A DNA stretch of 64,000 bases from Clostridia bacterium (GCA_017621705.1 JAGASR010000039.1:60165-124164); one strand, 5' to 3'; shown: positions 50,031 to 59,824, counted from the stretch's first letter. A program made the numbers and translations. Notes: generated by a model from the sequence alone, not told the origin.

Positions 50031-51014
50031 ATGAAAACCATGGATTATTCCGGTGTTATAACCAATTATGTTTGTACAGCGGCTTGCAGACACTGTATGT
50101 TTGCATCGTCCCCAGACCGTCCGAAAGATTTTATAACCGAAGAAATGTCCGAAAATATTGCAAAGACGTTGAAAAAAACGGGGACGACATCCGTTCATAT
50201 CGGCGGCGGTGAACCGTTTATGAATTTTCAGGCGCTCTGTTCCCTTATAAAAGCGCTTTCGAAAAACGGTATAAGCATCGATTATATCGAGACGAACGCA
50301 TTCTGGTGCAAAGACGACGATTTCGTAAAAGACCGTCTCGAAACACTTCGCAGTCTCGGCGTTACTTCCGTTATGGTCTCCGTTGACCCGTTTCATATCG
50401 AATTCGTTCCGCTTGAACGTGCGATCCGCCTCTGTGTTCTTCTCGATCAATGCGATTTTGATTATTTTGTCTGGAAAGAACGCTATCTTCGCAAATTTAT
50501 CTCGATCGGTCTCGACAGAACAAGAACGTATACAAAAGATGAACTTTGCACAATCATCGGCGAAGATTATATCCCCCGTACCGCCGAAGAATACGGGCTC
50601 GGCATGAACGGAAAGGCTCTTTTTATCGCAGAAGATCTTTTCGAAATGAGACCTGCCGAAGATTGGCTCTCGCCTGCATCGTGCCGTTCAGTTACAAGCA
50701 CTTCTCATTGTCACATTGACCTTTACGGAAATATCGTGCCCCCGGGCTGTCCCGGTATAAGCGCTGAGGCGAACGATTTTCTCAATACGAATTTCTCTGA
50801 AGAAAAATATCCCGTTCTTTCAAGACTTGCCCATGGCGGAACTTCCGCACTTTATTCCTATGCCTGTGAAAACGGTTTTACTCCCGATAAAAAAGGCTAC
50901 CAGAGCAGATGCTCCCTTTGCTTTTCAATGAGAAAATATCTAAACTCTGTCCGTCCGTCTGCGGATATCTCTCCCCGTTGTTTTTATGAAAGTATGTGTG
51001 AGGCAGATAAATGA
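50031..51014 (+). CDS. Radical-SAM protein (unassigned)
   Basis: 327 residues with CTAACRHC near residue 17 (4Fe-4S motif CxxxCxxC), HIGGGEPFM and a C-terminal Cys group (CHIDLYGNIVPPGCPG, CSLCFS) like SPASM-type auxiliary clusters. Could modify a peptide or small molecule; nothing names the substrate. ATG 50031 is chosen because CGGAG lies 6 bases upstream. The stop overlaps the GH2 start (ATGA). Confidence 0.85.
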   Translation: MKTMDYSGVITNYVCTAACRHCMFASSPDRPKDFITEEMSENIAKTLKKTGTTSVHIGGGEPFMNFQALCSLIKALSKNGISIDYIETNAFWCKDDDFVKDRLETLRSLGVTSVMVSVDPFHIEFVPLERAIRLCVLLDQCDFDYFVWKERYLRKFISIGLDRTRTYTKDELCTIIGEDYIPRTAEEYGLGMNGKALFIAEDLFEMRPAEDWLSPASCRSVTSTSHCHIDLYGNIVPPGCPGISAEANDFLNTNFSEEKYPVLSRLAHGGTSALYSYACENGFTPDKKGYQSRCSLCFSMRKYLNSVRPSADISPRCFYESMCEADK

Positions 51015-52717
51015 CCGAATTTGTTTCTTTGACGACCGATTTTGAAAAAGATCTCGAAAAAATCCCGATCCCTTTTCCCGATTATCCCCGTCCGCAGATG
51101 AAAAGGGATTCATGGCTCTGTCTTAACGGTGAGTGGAATTTTTGCATCGAAAACCGCGGACAGCCCGTTTATAACGGCAAGATCACCGTTCCGTTCGTAC
51201 CCGAAAGCCGTATATCGGGTGTCATGAAAGATATTAAAAACGACGATCTTCTTATTTACGAGTGTAAAGTTGATTTGCTTGACAGCTTTGCAAAAGACCG
51301 AATTTTGCTTCATACCGGTGCGTGCGATCAGTATGCCGATGTTTACGTCAACGGAAAGCCCGTCGGGAGAAACGTCGGCGGATATTTACCTTTCAGTTTT
51401 GATATTACGGATGCAGCCGTGATCGGCGAAAATACCGTCAGAATAGTGGCTTGCGACCCGCTTTGCCTTGATCTTCCGTACGGAAAACAGACCGAAAACC
51501 GCGGTGGCATGTGGTACACCAAAATAAGCGGCATCTGGCAGACTGTATGGATTGAAAGCGTCTGCGAAAACTATATAAAAGATCTTAAAATAACTCCCGA
51601 TCTTTTCGGTGCCGATATTCATGTGACGGGTGGCGAAGACCGTAAAGTTATCAGACTGCTTGGCAAGGAATATGCCTTTACGGGTGATTATTTCAGACTC
51701 GATATTTCCGAACCGCATCTCTGGTCGCCCGACGATCCGTATCTTTATGAATTCGAACTTATTTCCGGAAAAGATACCGTTAAATCGTATTTCGGACTGC
51801 GCACCGTCGAAATAAAAACCGTAAACGAAACACCGCTAATCTGCCTTAACGGCAAACCGCTTTTCTTTAACGGACTTCTCGATCAGGGTTATTTTTCGGA
51901 CGGGATTTTTCTTCCCGCATCGCCCCGCGGTTTTGAGGAAGATATTATTAAAATGAAAAACTGCGGATTTAATATGCTCCGAAAACATATCAAGCTTGAG
52001 CCCGATCTTTTCTATTATTATTGCGATAGACATGGTATGCTCGTTTTTCAGGATATGATAAACAGCGGCAAATACAGCTTCTTTTTAGACACCGCTCTCC
52101 CCACCGTATTCCTCAAAAAAGGAATTTCTCACCGCGCAAATAAATCCCGAAGACTTGCTTTTGAAAATACCTGCAAAGGCATTATTTCAAATCTTTACAA
52201 TCATCCGTCCGTCGTTTATTATACGATCTTCAACGAGGGCTGGGGGCAGTTCGATGCCGATAAATATTACGATCTTTTCCGCTCTCTTGATAAAACAAGG
52301 ATCTGGGATACGACTTCGGGCTGGTTCAAAACTAAAAAAAGCGATGTCGAAAGCGAGCATATTTATTTCAAACCCGTAAAACTCAAAAAGTCAAAAAGAC
52401 CTCTCGTTCTTTCCGAGTTCGGCGGCTATTCGTGCAAGATAAAAGATCATGCTTTCAATCTTGATAAAACATACGGTTACCGCTATTTTGACGATGTGAA
52501 AAAATTCGAAGATGCGCTCGTTTCTCTCTATGAAAATGAGATAATGCCGTCGTTTACGAACGGTCTTTGCGCTGCGGTACTCACTCAGGTAAGCGACGTT
52601 GAAGACGAAACAAACGGCATTCTGACTTATGACCGTAAAGTCCAAAAAGTTGATACGGAAAGAATGAAAGAACTCTTCAATCGACTTTATTCGGAATTTG
52701 ACCGACTTTATAATTAA
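51011..52717 (+). CDS. GH2-family glycosidase (beta-galactosidase/glucuronidase-like)
   Basis: 568 residues: sugar-binding jelly-roll (about 20-190), an immunoglobulin-like segment (about 195-270), then a TIM barrel with NMLRKHIKLEPD, YYTIFNEGWGQF (acid/base Glu) and LSEFGGYS (nucleophile Glu). No signal peptide. Short for the family, so C-terminal domains are absent. ATGA coupling with the radical-SAM gene. Confidence 0.88.
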   Translation: MTEFVSLTTDFEKDLEKIPIPFPDYPRPQMKRDSWLCLNGEWNFCIENRGQPVYNGKITVPFVPESRISGVMKDIKNDDLLIYECKVDLLDSFAKDRILLHTGACDQYADVYVNGKPVGRNVGGYLPFSFDITDAAVIGENTVRIVACDPLCLDLPYGKQTENRGGMWYTKISGIWQTVWIESVCENYIKDLKITPDLFGADIHVTGGEDRKVIRLLGKEYAFTGDYFRLDISEPHLWSPDDPYLYEFELISGKDTVKSYFGLRTVEIKTVNETPLICLNGKPLFFNGLLDQGYFSDGIFLPASPRGFEEDIIKMKNCGFNMLRKHIKLEPDLFYYYCDRHGMLVFQDMINSGKYSFFLDTALPTVFLKKGISHRANKSRRLAFENTCKGIISNLYNHPSVVYYTIFNEGWGQFDADKYYDLFRSLDKTRIWDTTSGWFKTKKSDVESEHIYFKPVKLKKSKRPLVLSEFGGYSCKIKDHAFNLDKTYGYRYFDDVKKFEDALVSLYENEIMPSFTNGLCAAVLTQVSDVEDETNGILTYDRKVQKVDTERMKELFNRLYSEFDRLYN

Positions 52718-52728
52718 AAGGATAAATC

Positions 52729-54171
52729 ATGAAAAAAACATATATTACCACCATGCCGAATCATATCGGTTCTTTTTTAAAGGCAAGCGAATGTTTCGCA
52801 GCTCTCGGCATCAATATAACGAGGGTAAGCTATAATAAGGCTATCGACAGTCATACGCTCTTTCTTGATGCTGAAGGAGCTCCCGAAAAACTCGCCGAAG
52901 CCGAAAAATATTTGACCGAAATAGGCTATCTTCAGAGCGCAAAGGACGGAAAAAGCATCGTCCTTCTTGAATTCAAAATAAAAGATGTACCGGGCAGTGT
53001 TACGGCAATACTGTCTCTCATTAACGAGTTCAATTTCAATATTTCTTATATCAGTTCGCAGGAAAACGGAACGGATTATCAGCTCTTCAAGCTCGGTCTT
53101 TTCGTCGAAGATCCCGAAAAGATCAAGAATTTTCTTCTCCGTGCCGAAAAAGAATTTTCAGTCCGAGTCATAAATTATAACCATTCCGAAAAAGTTTACG
53201 ATAACAGTATTTTTTATAATTCCTTCGTTTCAGGTCTCGTTCAGTCTATGGGTCTTTCCGATGAATATAAAAACGATCTTCTCGTAAACGCAAACCTCGC
53301 AATGCAGATTCTCGACGAAAAAGGTCTTTCTCCGTACAGAACGTTCGACAGTATCCACCGCTTTGCCAATCTTCTCGCCGCTTGCCGTGGTAAATCGTTT
53401 TCTCCGAGGATCTCGCACCATACTGTTACCGAAAATACGAAAATAATTCTGATCGAGCCTCCGTGCGGAAGCAACACTACAATCATCGTAAGCAACGGTG
53501 AAGTCTTGTTTGTCGACAGCGGATACACTCTCTATCACGAAGAAATGACGTCGATCTTCCGCAAGCTTATTCCCGATTACGATAATATGACAAAGCGTGC
53601 TTTTGTCACCCACGCAGACCTCGACCATTGCGGGATGCTTACTTTCTTCGATGAGATCTATGCTATCGAAAAAACGGCTGAATGTCTGCGCCTCGAATAC
53701 AGCGAAAACAGCGGCTACCGCGAACAAAACCCTCTGCATCGTCCGTATATCAATATGTGTAAGATCTTAACGGGTCACCGTCTTCCCGATCCGTCAAAGC
53801 TGAAAGTTATCTGCGGAGATCTTTCACCCACCGATGAGCCGCTCAAACAGATCGGATTTTTCGATTTCGGTGAACTTCATTTTGAGGTTTACGAGGGAGG
53901 CGGCGCGCACGTTGAGGGTGAGACCGTACTTATCGATTATGCGCATAAGATCGCTTTTACGGGCGATATCTATATTAATCTCAAAGGTCTGACATCCGAG
54001 CAGGCTGAATATAATCAGTATGCGCCGATCCTTATGACCTCCGTTGACTCAGACCCGAAATCATGCGCAATGGAAAGAACAGCGATCCTTCAGCGCCTCG
54101 GCGCCGGCAACTGGCAGATTTTCGGCGGTCATGGCTTCAAAAAAGATTACACCGTCAATATCGAATTATAA
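52729..54171 (+). CDS. ACT-domain and metallo-beta-lactamase-fold fusion protein
   Basis: 480 residues. The N-terminal 150 contain two ACT-like ligand-sensing repeats (MPNHIGSFLKASECFAALG; KDVPGSVTAILSLINEF). The C-terminal half has an MBL-like hydrolase (VTHADLDHCGML, FTGDIYINL, GGHG). Ligand-gated hydrolase is a reasonable guess; substrate unknown. RBS AAAGGAT. Confidence 0.78.
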   Translation: MKKTYITTMPNHIGSFLKASECFAALGINITRVSYNKAIDSHTLFLDAEGAPEKLAEAEKYLTEIGYLQSAKDGKSIVLLEFKIKDVPGSVTAILSLINEFNFNISYISSQENGTDYQLFKLGLFVEDPEKIKNFLLRAEKEFSVRVINYNHSEKVYDNSIFYNSFVSGLVQSMGLSDEYKNDLLVNANLAMQILDEKGLSPYRTFDSIHRFANLLAACRGKSFSPRISHHTVTENTKIILIEPPCGSNTTIIVSNGEVLFVDSGYTLYHEEMTSIFRKLIPDYDNMTKRAFVTHADLDHCGMLTFFDEIYAIEKTAECLRLEYSENSGYREQNPLHRPYINMCKILTGHRLPDPSKLKVICGDLSPTDEPLKQIGFFDFGELHFEVYEGGGAHVEGETVLIDYAHKIAFTGDIYINLKGLTSEQAEYNQYAPILMTSVDSDPKSCAMERTAILQRLGAGNWQIFGGHGFKKDYTVNIEL

Positions 54172-54224
54172 ATATTTTAACGCATGATCGGGAATACTTC
54201 TTATCAAAAGGAGGTTTTTTGATC

Positions 54225-54659
54225 ATGATACAGCAAGACACAGTCAAACTTTTGCGCGAATGCGATGCCGGAATCAAAATGGGCGTTTCATCTATTGACG
54301 ATGTTCTAGGACACGTCAAATCCGATAACCTGAAAGCCCGTCTCGACGATTGCAAAAACGAACACGATAAGCTTCAGTCAGAAGTCCAAAATCTTTTGGA
54401 CAGATACGAAGATGACGGCAAAAATCCCAATCCCATGGCAAAAAGTATGTCATGGATAAAAACAAATATGATGCTCGCCGCAGATATGTCCGACAGCACC
54501 GTTGCCGATCTCATAACCGACGGTTGCAATATGGGCGTCAAATCGCTCAACCGTTATCTCAATCAGTATGAAGCGGCGGATGAAGTTTCAAAGGATATAA
54601 CAAAGCGTCTTATCAATCTCGAAGAACAGCTTGCGATCGATATCCGCGATTTTCTGTAA
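54225..54659 (+). CDS. DUF2383/ferritin-like four-helix protein
   Basis: 144 residues, all-helical, beginning MIQQDTVKLLRECDAGIKMG. Two helix pairs fit a ferritin-like bundle. Perfect RBS AAAGGAGG. Function unknown. Followed by a terminator. Confidence 0.72.
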   Translation: MIQQDTVKLLRECDAGIKMGVSSIDDVLGHVKSDNLKARLDDCKNEHDKLQSEVQNLLDRYEDDGKNPNPMAKSMSWIKTNMMLAADMSDSTVADLITDGCNMGVKSLNRYLNQYEAADEVSKDITKRLINLEEQLAIDIRDFL

Positions 54660-54665
54660 ACAAAA

Positions 54666-54709
54666 AGATCTTCAGTTTCTGTTTCAGAAACTGAAGGTCT
54701 TGATTTTTT
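54666..54709. terminator. Bidirectional terminator
   Basis: A 16-bp stem, AGATCTTCAGTTTCTG with CAGAAACTGAAGGTCT, loop TTT, then TTTTTT. It lies between convergent genes. Confidence 0.85.
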
Positions 54710-56630
54710 ATTCTTTACCCAGAAGCGTATGATAATAATAAACAGGCATTGCGCTCCAACCGTGGCAGAGGCTTCCCGCATTACCGAAATCGGACTGACC
54801 GACGGTCGTTTCCCAGACGGTCGTTGAACCCTCATCAAGCATCTTTTTATAGATCTCTTCTATTGTGCCGAGAACATAGTCCTTATATTTTTCCCTGTCG
54901 GCTTTCAACAGCGCATCGTATTTAAAGCACGCCATGCTGAGCGATATCCCGACAAGACCGCTGTCTTTATCCGCAAGCTTTGCTGCGATATTTTCGGCTT
55001 TTTCTTTATCCGCAGCACCGCAAAGGATAGCAAGACTGTTTCCGAGCTCCGTAATGTGCGGACCGTCTGTTCTCATGATATAAACGCCTTTTTCGCTGTC
55101 GTAAAACATTTTATTGATGTTTTCTCGAACTGTTGCCGCAAGGTCGCTATAGCTTTCGTTCGGCTTTCCGAGATATTCTGCGATCTTTGCCATGTTCTCC
55201 GCCATTATAACGAATAAACAGTTGCACACAAGGTCGGGAATTCTTTCTGTATCCGAAAAACCGTTTCCGCTCAGATGCGCCGACCACTCGTAGAAATTCC
55301 AATAGCCGTTACCTGCAAATGTGCGGCAAAATCCGTCTTTCATGTTTGAAACAAAAGCCTCAAATACGGAAGAGAGCTTGCCCCATACTTCTTCGAGAAG
55401 CGTCAGATCTTTTGAATATTCGTAATATTCTCGAACTTCCGTAAAATAATGCATCGAAAAAGAGGGGATCGTAAGATCGATTCCGCACGGTGTCGTTATC
55501 GGCAAAAGATCGTCTTTTCTGATGCTTTTTGACATCAGTTGCAAAGAAGCTCTCGCAAAATCGTATTCGCCGAATGCGTAATATCCGCAGAGCATCTGGT
55601 TTCGGCTGTCCATCGCATAGAGCGCCTGCTCGCGCCACGGACAGTCTTCGTAATGCTCATGCATGCAGAGCTTTAACGTGTTAACGCAGATCTCGTAGAT
55701 TTTATCCCAAAGCTCATTTCCCGTTTTGAACGGTTTTTCATTTACGGGGTAATCGGTCGGACGAACGGTCGTTTTATTGATCTTTATCGGCTTTTCCGCA
55801 AAAACTTCGAGGTACCGCGCCGAAAGTCTTCTGAACGGGTTCATATATACCGTTCTTCCGCTTTTAACTTTTATTTCAACGCTGAAATCCCTGCCGCCGA
55901 CAAGTCTTCGAACGCATCCGTCCGCAATATGCTCGCCGTATGCGATAAGGAGAGTTTGTTCGCATTCGGATTCAACGTCAATATCAATAAATCCGCAAAC
56001 TTCTTTCCCCATATCGATAAGGATGCGAGTGTCTTTGTTATTTTTTAATATTTTAAACGGTTCGGGGTCTTTCAATTCAAGTTTCTTTATCGGACGAAGC
56101 ATTACGGGCATCGGTTTTTCGACTTCAACGCTCTCCCCGAATCCGTCTGCTTCTTCGGCAATTCGGTCATCTTCTTTTGTTGAATCATAAAGGAAACTGC
56201 AGCCGAGCTGACCCGTTATGACCTTGCCGTAATGACTTTTATATGCTTTCGAAATTCTGCCTTCGGTTTCTTTATTGCTTGAAATTACGGTTTTTCCGTC
56301 TTTATCGCAAAGCTCGAAAATAACGCCTGCTTTGCCTTTTTTGTAAACGGAAGTCGTGTCCACGCCGTAGTACCACACAACGATCGTAAGTTTGTTTATG
56401 TCTTTTGAACATGCCGCCGAAATATCGATCTCGTCTGCGATTTTCCAATGCTCAAAATCGGCATACTGACCGAAACCCGTGAGCTTGCCGTTAATGAATA
56501 CCGCATAATTCGAGTCTGCGGAAATATAAAGCTTCATTCCGTCACTGTCTTCAAAATCGGTTCGGAATTCCGCATATTCGTCCGCTTCTGGCTTTTCGAC
56601 CGCCCAGATCCATTTACTGTTATCAAACAT
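54708..56630 (-). CDS. Alpha-L-rhamnosidase-like glycosidase (GH78), longer form
   Basis: 640 residues. An N-terminal beta sandwich (about 1-190) precedes a GH78 beta domain and the (alpha/alpha)6 barrel with EHYEDCPWREQALYAMDSR. The end (GSLCHGWSAMPVYYYHTLLG) matches the other GH78-like protein. No signal peptide; intracellular oligosaccharide cleavage is likely. Confidence 0.82.
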   Translation of the reverse strand: MFDNSKWIWAVEKPEADEYAEFRTDFEDSDGMKLYISADSNYAVFINGKLTGFGQYADFEHWKIADEIDISAACSKDINKLTIVVWYYGVDTTSVYKKGKAGVIFELCDKDGKTVISSNKETEGRISKAYKSHYGKVITGQLGCSFLYDSTKEDDRIAEEADGFGESVEVEKPMPVMLRPIKKLELKDPEPFKILKNNKDTRILIDMGKEVCGFIDIDVESECEQTLLIAYGEHIADGCVRRLVGGRDFSVEIKVKSGRTVYMNPFRRLSARYLEVFAEKPIKINKTTVRPTDYPVNEKPFKTGNELWDKIYEICVNTLKLCMHEHYEDCPWREQALYAMDSRNQMLCGYYAFGEYDFARASLQLMSKSIRKDDLLPITTPCGIDLTIPSFSMHYFTEVREYYEYSKDLTLLEEVWGKLSSVFEAFVSNMKDGFCRTFAGNGYWNFYEWSAHLSGNGFSDTERIPDLVCNCLFVIMAENMAKIAEYLGKPNESYSDLAATVRENINKMFYDSEKGVYIMRTDGPHITELGNSLAILCGAADKEKAENIAAKLADKDSGLVGISLSMACFKYDALLKADREKYKDYVLGTIEEIYKKMLDEGSTTVWETTVGQSDFGNAGSLCHGWSAMPVYYYHTLLGKE

Positions 56631-56685
56631 AATACTGTACCGCCATTTGTTTTTTTTCGTATTTTATCATTTTTCAGGCATTATG

Positions 56686-58752
56686 TCAAGACGGTTGATC
56701 TTTTTTCATTTCGATCTTCCTCATTCTGTTTATAACAGCCAACAGCTCCTGCTTTCTCGGTAAATCAAGAAAACGTTCGGTCGTCGTAAAGAAAGAGGAA
56801 TACAGAAAATCAAGCCCGTTTTGCTCGATCTTTTCATACAGTTCATCGACTTTTTTACGGATATCTATCTTATGTTCGTTAACTGATATCTCAAGATCTC
56901 GGAGCATAAAACCGAGCGCATCAAGCTGACGTCTCGAAATAATATCGTGAAGACCTCGGACGTCTATCCTTTCGTCTCCGATAATTATAAAACCCATGTC
57001 TGAAACTTCGAGTTTTTCGCTGCCGCTTCCCTCTGGATATGATGAAAAATGCCCCGAATAAAGCGTTCTGCTCTGCGTCCAATCGGCAGGGGAGGGTGTA
57101 TCCGCGGAAATTCCGTAGCCCTCGCAGATAAGCTTTGAACCGCTCGTCACATCATGAATAAGATAATCTTCCATCATGTAAATTTTATCGGCAACGGAGA
57201 GATATTCGCCGCTTCCGCCGATAACAAGTATCGTTGAAACATCTTGCTTTTCAAACAGTTCGTTGACTCTGTCCGTAAACGGAGTTATCGGCTCTTTTTC
57301 TATAAGTTTTTTCATAACCTTGTCTCGGATCATGAAGTTAGTGGCGCTTCTGTCCTCGTCGATGAGCAAAAGCTTTGCACCATGATCGACCGCCTCCATG
57401 ATATTAGCCGCCTGTGATGTCGAACCCGAGGCGTGATCTGTCGAAAAATCGGCGGTGTCTCCGTTCGGCAACCATTTTATAAACGGCGCTATGTTTACGT
57501 GTTTAACGCTTCGTCCGTCTTCCGCAGAAATACTCACCGCGCTTTCGTCCGTTATGCAAAGTTCTCGCCCGTCTCCCGAAATATGATCGTATATTCCTGC
57601 TGATATCGCATCAAGAAGTGTTGATTTTCCCGAATAGCCGCCGCCCGTTATGACCGTGACTCCTTTCTTTATTCCCATGCCTTTAACTCCGCAGACCTCG
57701 ATCTCATCGTCGGGTGTTGACCGGAACGGGATAGCGTCCGTCATCGGTAAGTCTGTTCCTTTTGAACGCGGCAATATGCTTCCGTTTGCAATAAACGCGC
57801 AATAATCGCTCGTTTTTAACCACTTTCTTATCGCCGCCTGCTTTTCCGAAAGCTCAAGCGCTTTTTCGAGCTTTGTCGGGTCAAATTCCATGATGAATTT
57901 GTCAATAGCATCGGGAAGATCGCGGCAAAGCATTTGAATGGTCTTTCTTATCTTTCTTTTCGGCAGTTGAACCTGAAGCTGAATGCAAAGACACATCTTC
58001 GGTGGTCGTACAACACCGTCGTCAAGTATAAAAACCGTATCGCCCGAACCGTTTATATAATCCTTTTGCGGACATACCGAAAAGTATGCGGCATTTCGTT
58101 TCAACACCTCGCCACCGGGTTCGCAAAGGTAATACCACCCCGTTTCGTTCTTTGGTCTGTTTCTGTTGTAAAGTTCGGCATTTATTTCATCAATATATTT
58201 CTTGAATTCACGCAGACAGTGATCCGCCGCCGCAACGGAATATGTGTCAAATCCGAGCTTTTCTGTCGGGATATTCCATGTCAATGTCGGCTTATCCTGC
58301 GCTAATCTGTGAGTACTGTCGATATCTACACTCAGATCATCGTGCCAATACTGAGGGTTTTGATGAATTTCGGGATCAAGTTCTTCTTCCACTCCTCTTA
58401 CATGCTTGGGCGGAAGGTGTACATACATTCTGCCTTCATACATCTCTTTGTATGTCATCGTATTGTTGTCCATCTGTAAAAGAAAATATTTAAGTCGTTT
58501 CATGGCTGTTTCTCCTTTTGTTTCGTGAAAAATTTCGTCGTAGGGGATATATACCGTAACCGTCGGTTTATCCTGGGCGAGTTTATGAGTGGATGTTATC
58601 TCAAAACCTATGTTTTCGTTGTAATATGTCGCATCGTAATCATGCATCGGTTCGGCGTGTGGAATGTATATTTTTATATGTCCGTTATACATCTCGCTGT
58701 ATGTCGCAGTGTTTATATCCATGTTCAACAGTTTGCTTTTTAATCTCTTCAT
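56686..58752 (-). CDS. COG3044-type ABC-class P-loop ATPase with duplicated N-terminus
   Basis: 688 residues. Residues 1-82 and 83-165 are tandem copies (MKRLKSKLLNMDINTATYSE; MKRLKYFLLQMDNNTMTYKE). The ATPase has Walker A GGGYSGKSTLLDA, a signature-like region and Walker B LLLIDEDRSATNF. An internal ATG at 58503 follows AAAGGAG and would give the usual-length 605-residue protein. Cellular role of the family is uncertain (RNA or nucleic-acid related). A leader peptide with two terminators precedes it. Confidence 0.88.
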   Translation of the reverse strand: MKRLKSKLLNMDINTATYSEMYNGHIKIYIPHAEPMHDYDATYYNENIGFEITSTHKLAQDKPTVTVYIPYDEIFHETKGETAMKRLKYFLLQMDNNTMTYKEMYEGRMYVHLPPKHVRGVEEELDPEIHQNPQYWHDDLSVDIDSTHRLAQDKPTLTWNIPTEKLGFDTYSVAAADHCLREFKKYIDEINAELYNRNRPKNETGWYYLCEPGGEVLKRNAAYFSVCPQKDYINGSGDTVFILDDGVVRPPKMCLCIQLQVQLPKRKIRKTIQMLCRDLPDAIDKFIMEFDPTKLEKALELSEKQAAIRKWLKTSDYCAFIANGSILPRSKGTDLPMTDAIPFRSTPDDEIEVCGVKGMGIKKGVTVITGGGYSGKSTLLDAISAGIYDHISGDGRELCITDESAVSISAEDGRSVKHVNIAPFIKWLPNGDTADFSTDHASGSTSQAANIMEAVDHGAKLLLIDEDRSATNFMIRDKVMKKLIEKEPITPFTDRVNELFEKQDVSTILVIGGSGEYLSVADKIYMMEDYLIHDVTSGSKLICEGYGISADTPSPADWTQSRTLYSGHFSSYPEGSGSEKLEVSDMGFIIIGDERIDVRGLHDIISRRQLDALGFMLRDLEISVNEHKIDIRKKVDELYEKIEQNGLDFLYSSFFTTTERFLDLPRKQELLAVINRMRKIEMKKDQPS

Positions 58753-58825
58753 AAGGCATCACTCCCTGAAAAATACTTTCCGTTGTCTGCCTTATATTCA
58801 CGGACGCTTTCCACGAAAAACAAAA

Positions 58826-58845
58826 AGCACCCTTTCGGATGCTCT
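58826..58845 (-). terminator. Leader terminator 2 before the COG3044 gene
   Basis: AGCATCC, loop GAAA, GGGTGCT (one G-U), followed by TTTTTGTTTTT on the minus strand. About 75 bases before the main gene's start. It could stop transcripts that pass terminator 1. Confidence 0.8.
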
Positions 58846-58860
58846 TACAGATGTTAAAAT

Positions 58861-58888
58861 AAAAAAACGCACCCGAGATCGGATGCGT
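58861..58888 (-). terminator. Leader terminator 1, overlapping an antiterminator pairing
   Basis: ACGCATCCG pairs with CGGGTGCGT, then TTTTTTT on the minus strand. The 5' arm contains CATCCGAT, complementary to ATCGGATG in the leader peptide codons (58937-58944), so the two structures exclude each other. Confidence 0.75.
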
Positions 58889-58907
58889 ATCTGTTAAAAA
58901 AGTATTA

Positions 58908-58961
58908 TCAGCCCTCATTAAGCGGCGAAAGAATAACATCCGATGAATATAAGCTTGTCAT
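58908..58961 (-). CDS. Leader peptide (17 aa)
   Basis: MTSLYSSDVILSPLNEG with the very strong RBS AGGAGG seven bases before the ATG. It lies 20 bases before terminator 1. Its codons 6-9 can form an 8-bp pairing with the first terminator arm. Leader peptides of this kind control ribosome-sensing attenuators; here the signal is unknown. Confidence 0.6.
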   Translation of the reverse strand: MTSLYSSDVILSPLNEG

Positions 58962-59050
58962 ATCAATCGCCTCCTGTGGCTTAATTATTTTTGCAGTTTT
59001 GACTTTCTGCTTTTTCAGTATAACACAGTTTTTATTGTTTGTCAAGTATA

Positions 59051-59665
59051 TTATTTCAGCTTGTCGTAATCTGTTTTTCTTCCCTTAAAATAAAACTCTC
59101 TGTCGTAGTCGCTTATTTCTCGAAGAACTCTGCACGGATTGCCGACTGCAACGACGTTTGACGGTATATCTTTCGTTACGACACTTCCGGCACCGATGAC
59201 CGTATTATCGCCGATCGTAACGCCCGGAACTATCACCGCACCTGCACCGATCCAACAGTTTCTGCCGATACGTACAGGGAAATTATACTGATATGCCTGC
59301 TCACGAAGCTCGGGCAGGATAGGGTGACCTCCTGTTGCAATAACGACATTGGGTCCGATCAAAGTGTAGTCTCCAACGTAAATATGCGTATCGTCAACAA
59401 GCGTTAAATTAAAATTTGCATAAACGTTTTTCCCAAAATGGCAGTGCTTACCTCCCCAGTTCGCATGAAGCGGCGGTTCGATATAACAACCCTCTCCGAT
59501 CTCTGCAAACATCTCTTTGAGCATTTCTCCTCTTTTTTCAAGTTCTGTCGGACGGGTCTGATTGAAGTCATAAAGACGGTCGAGACATTTCAACTGTTCT
59601 TTCATTATTTCGGCATCTTCGGGCATATAAAGCTCTCCCGTGTGCATTTTAGCTTTCTGATCCAT
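59051..59665 (-). CDS. Sugar O-acetyltransferase (maltose/galactoside type)
   Basis: 204 residues with hexapeptide repeats of a left-handed beta helix (IGPNVVIATGGHP, IGRNCWIGAGAVIVPGVTIG, NTVIGAGSVVTKDIP). Uses acetyl-CoA; acceptor sugar unknown. ATG 59665 is chosen after AAAGGAG; the long frame upstream is antisense to the next gene. Confidence 0.92.
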   Translation of the reverse strand: MDQKAKMHTGELYMPEDAEIMKEQLKCLDRLYDFNQTRPTELEKRGEMLKEMFAEIGEGCYIEPPLHANWGGKHCHFGKNVYANFNLTLVDDTHIYVGDYTLIGPNVVIATGGHPILPELREQAYQYNFPVRIGRNCWIGAGAVIVPGVTIGDNTVIGAGSVVTKDIPSNVVAVGNPCRVLREISDYDREFYFKGRKTDYDKLK

Positions 59666-59756
59666 GATAGTTACTCCTTTTTCCTTTGCATAGATTATAC
59701 CATATAAAAACCGAAAAGTAAATATTGTAAGAAAAAGTAAAAACCGTATTTCCCTA

Positions 59757-59785
59757 TTGATTTTTAAATAAAAATAAGGTATAAT
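59757..59785 (+). promoter_or_regulatory. Sigma-A promoter for the FAD-protein operon
   Basis: TTGATT (59757-59762), 17-bp spacer, TATAAT (59780-59785), 40 bases before the start. Likely drives the FAD, HAD and effector-binding genes together. Confidence 0.8.
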
Positions 59786-59824
59786 TATGGTTGTGACAAT
59801 CTCTTTCTCAAGAAAGGTTTTTTT

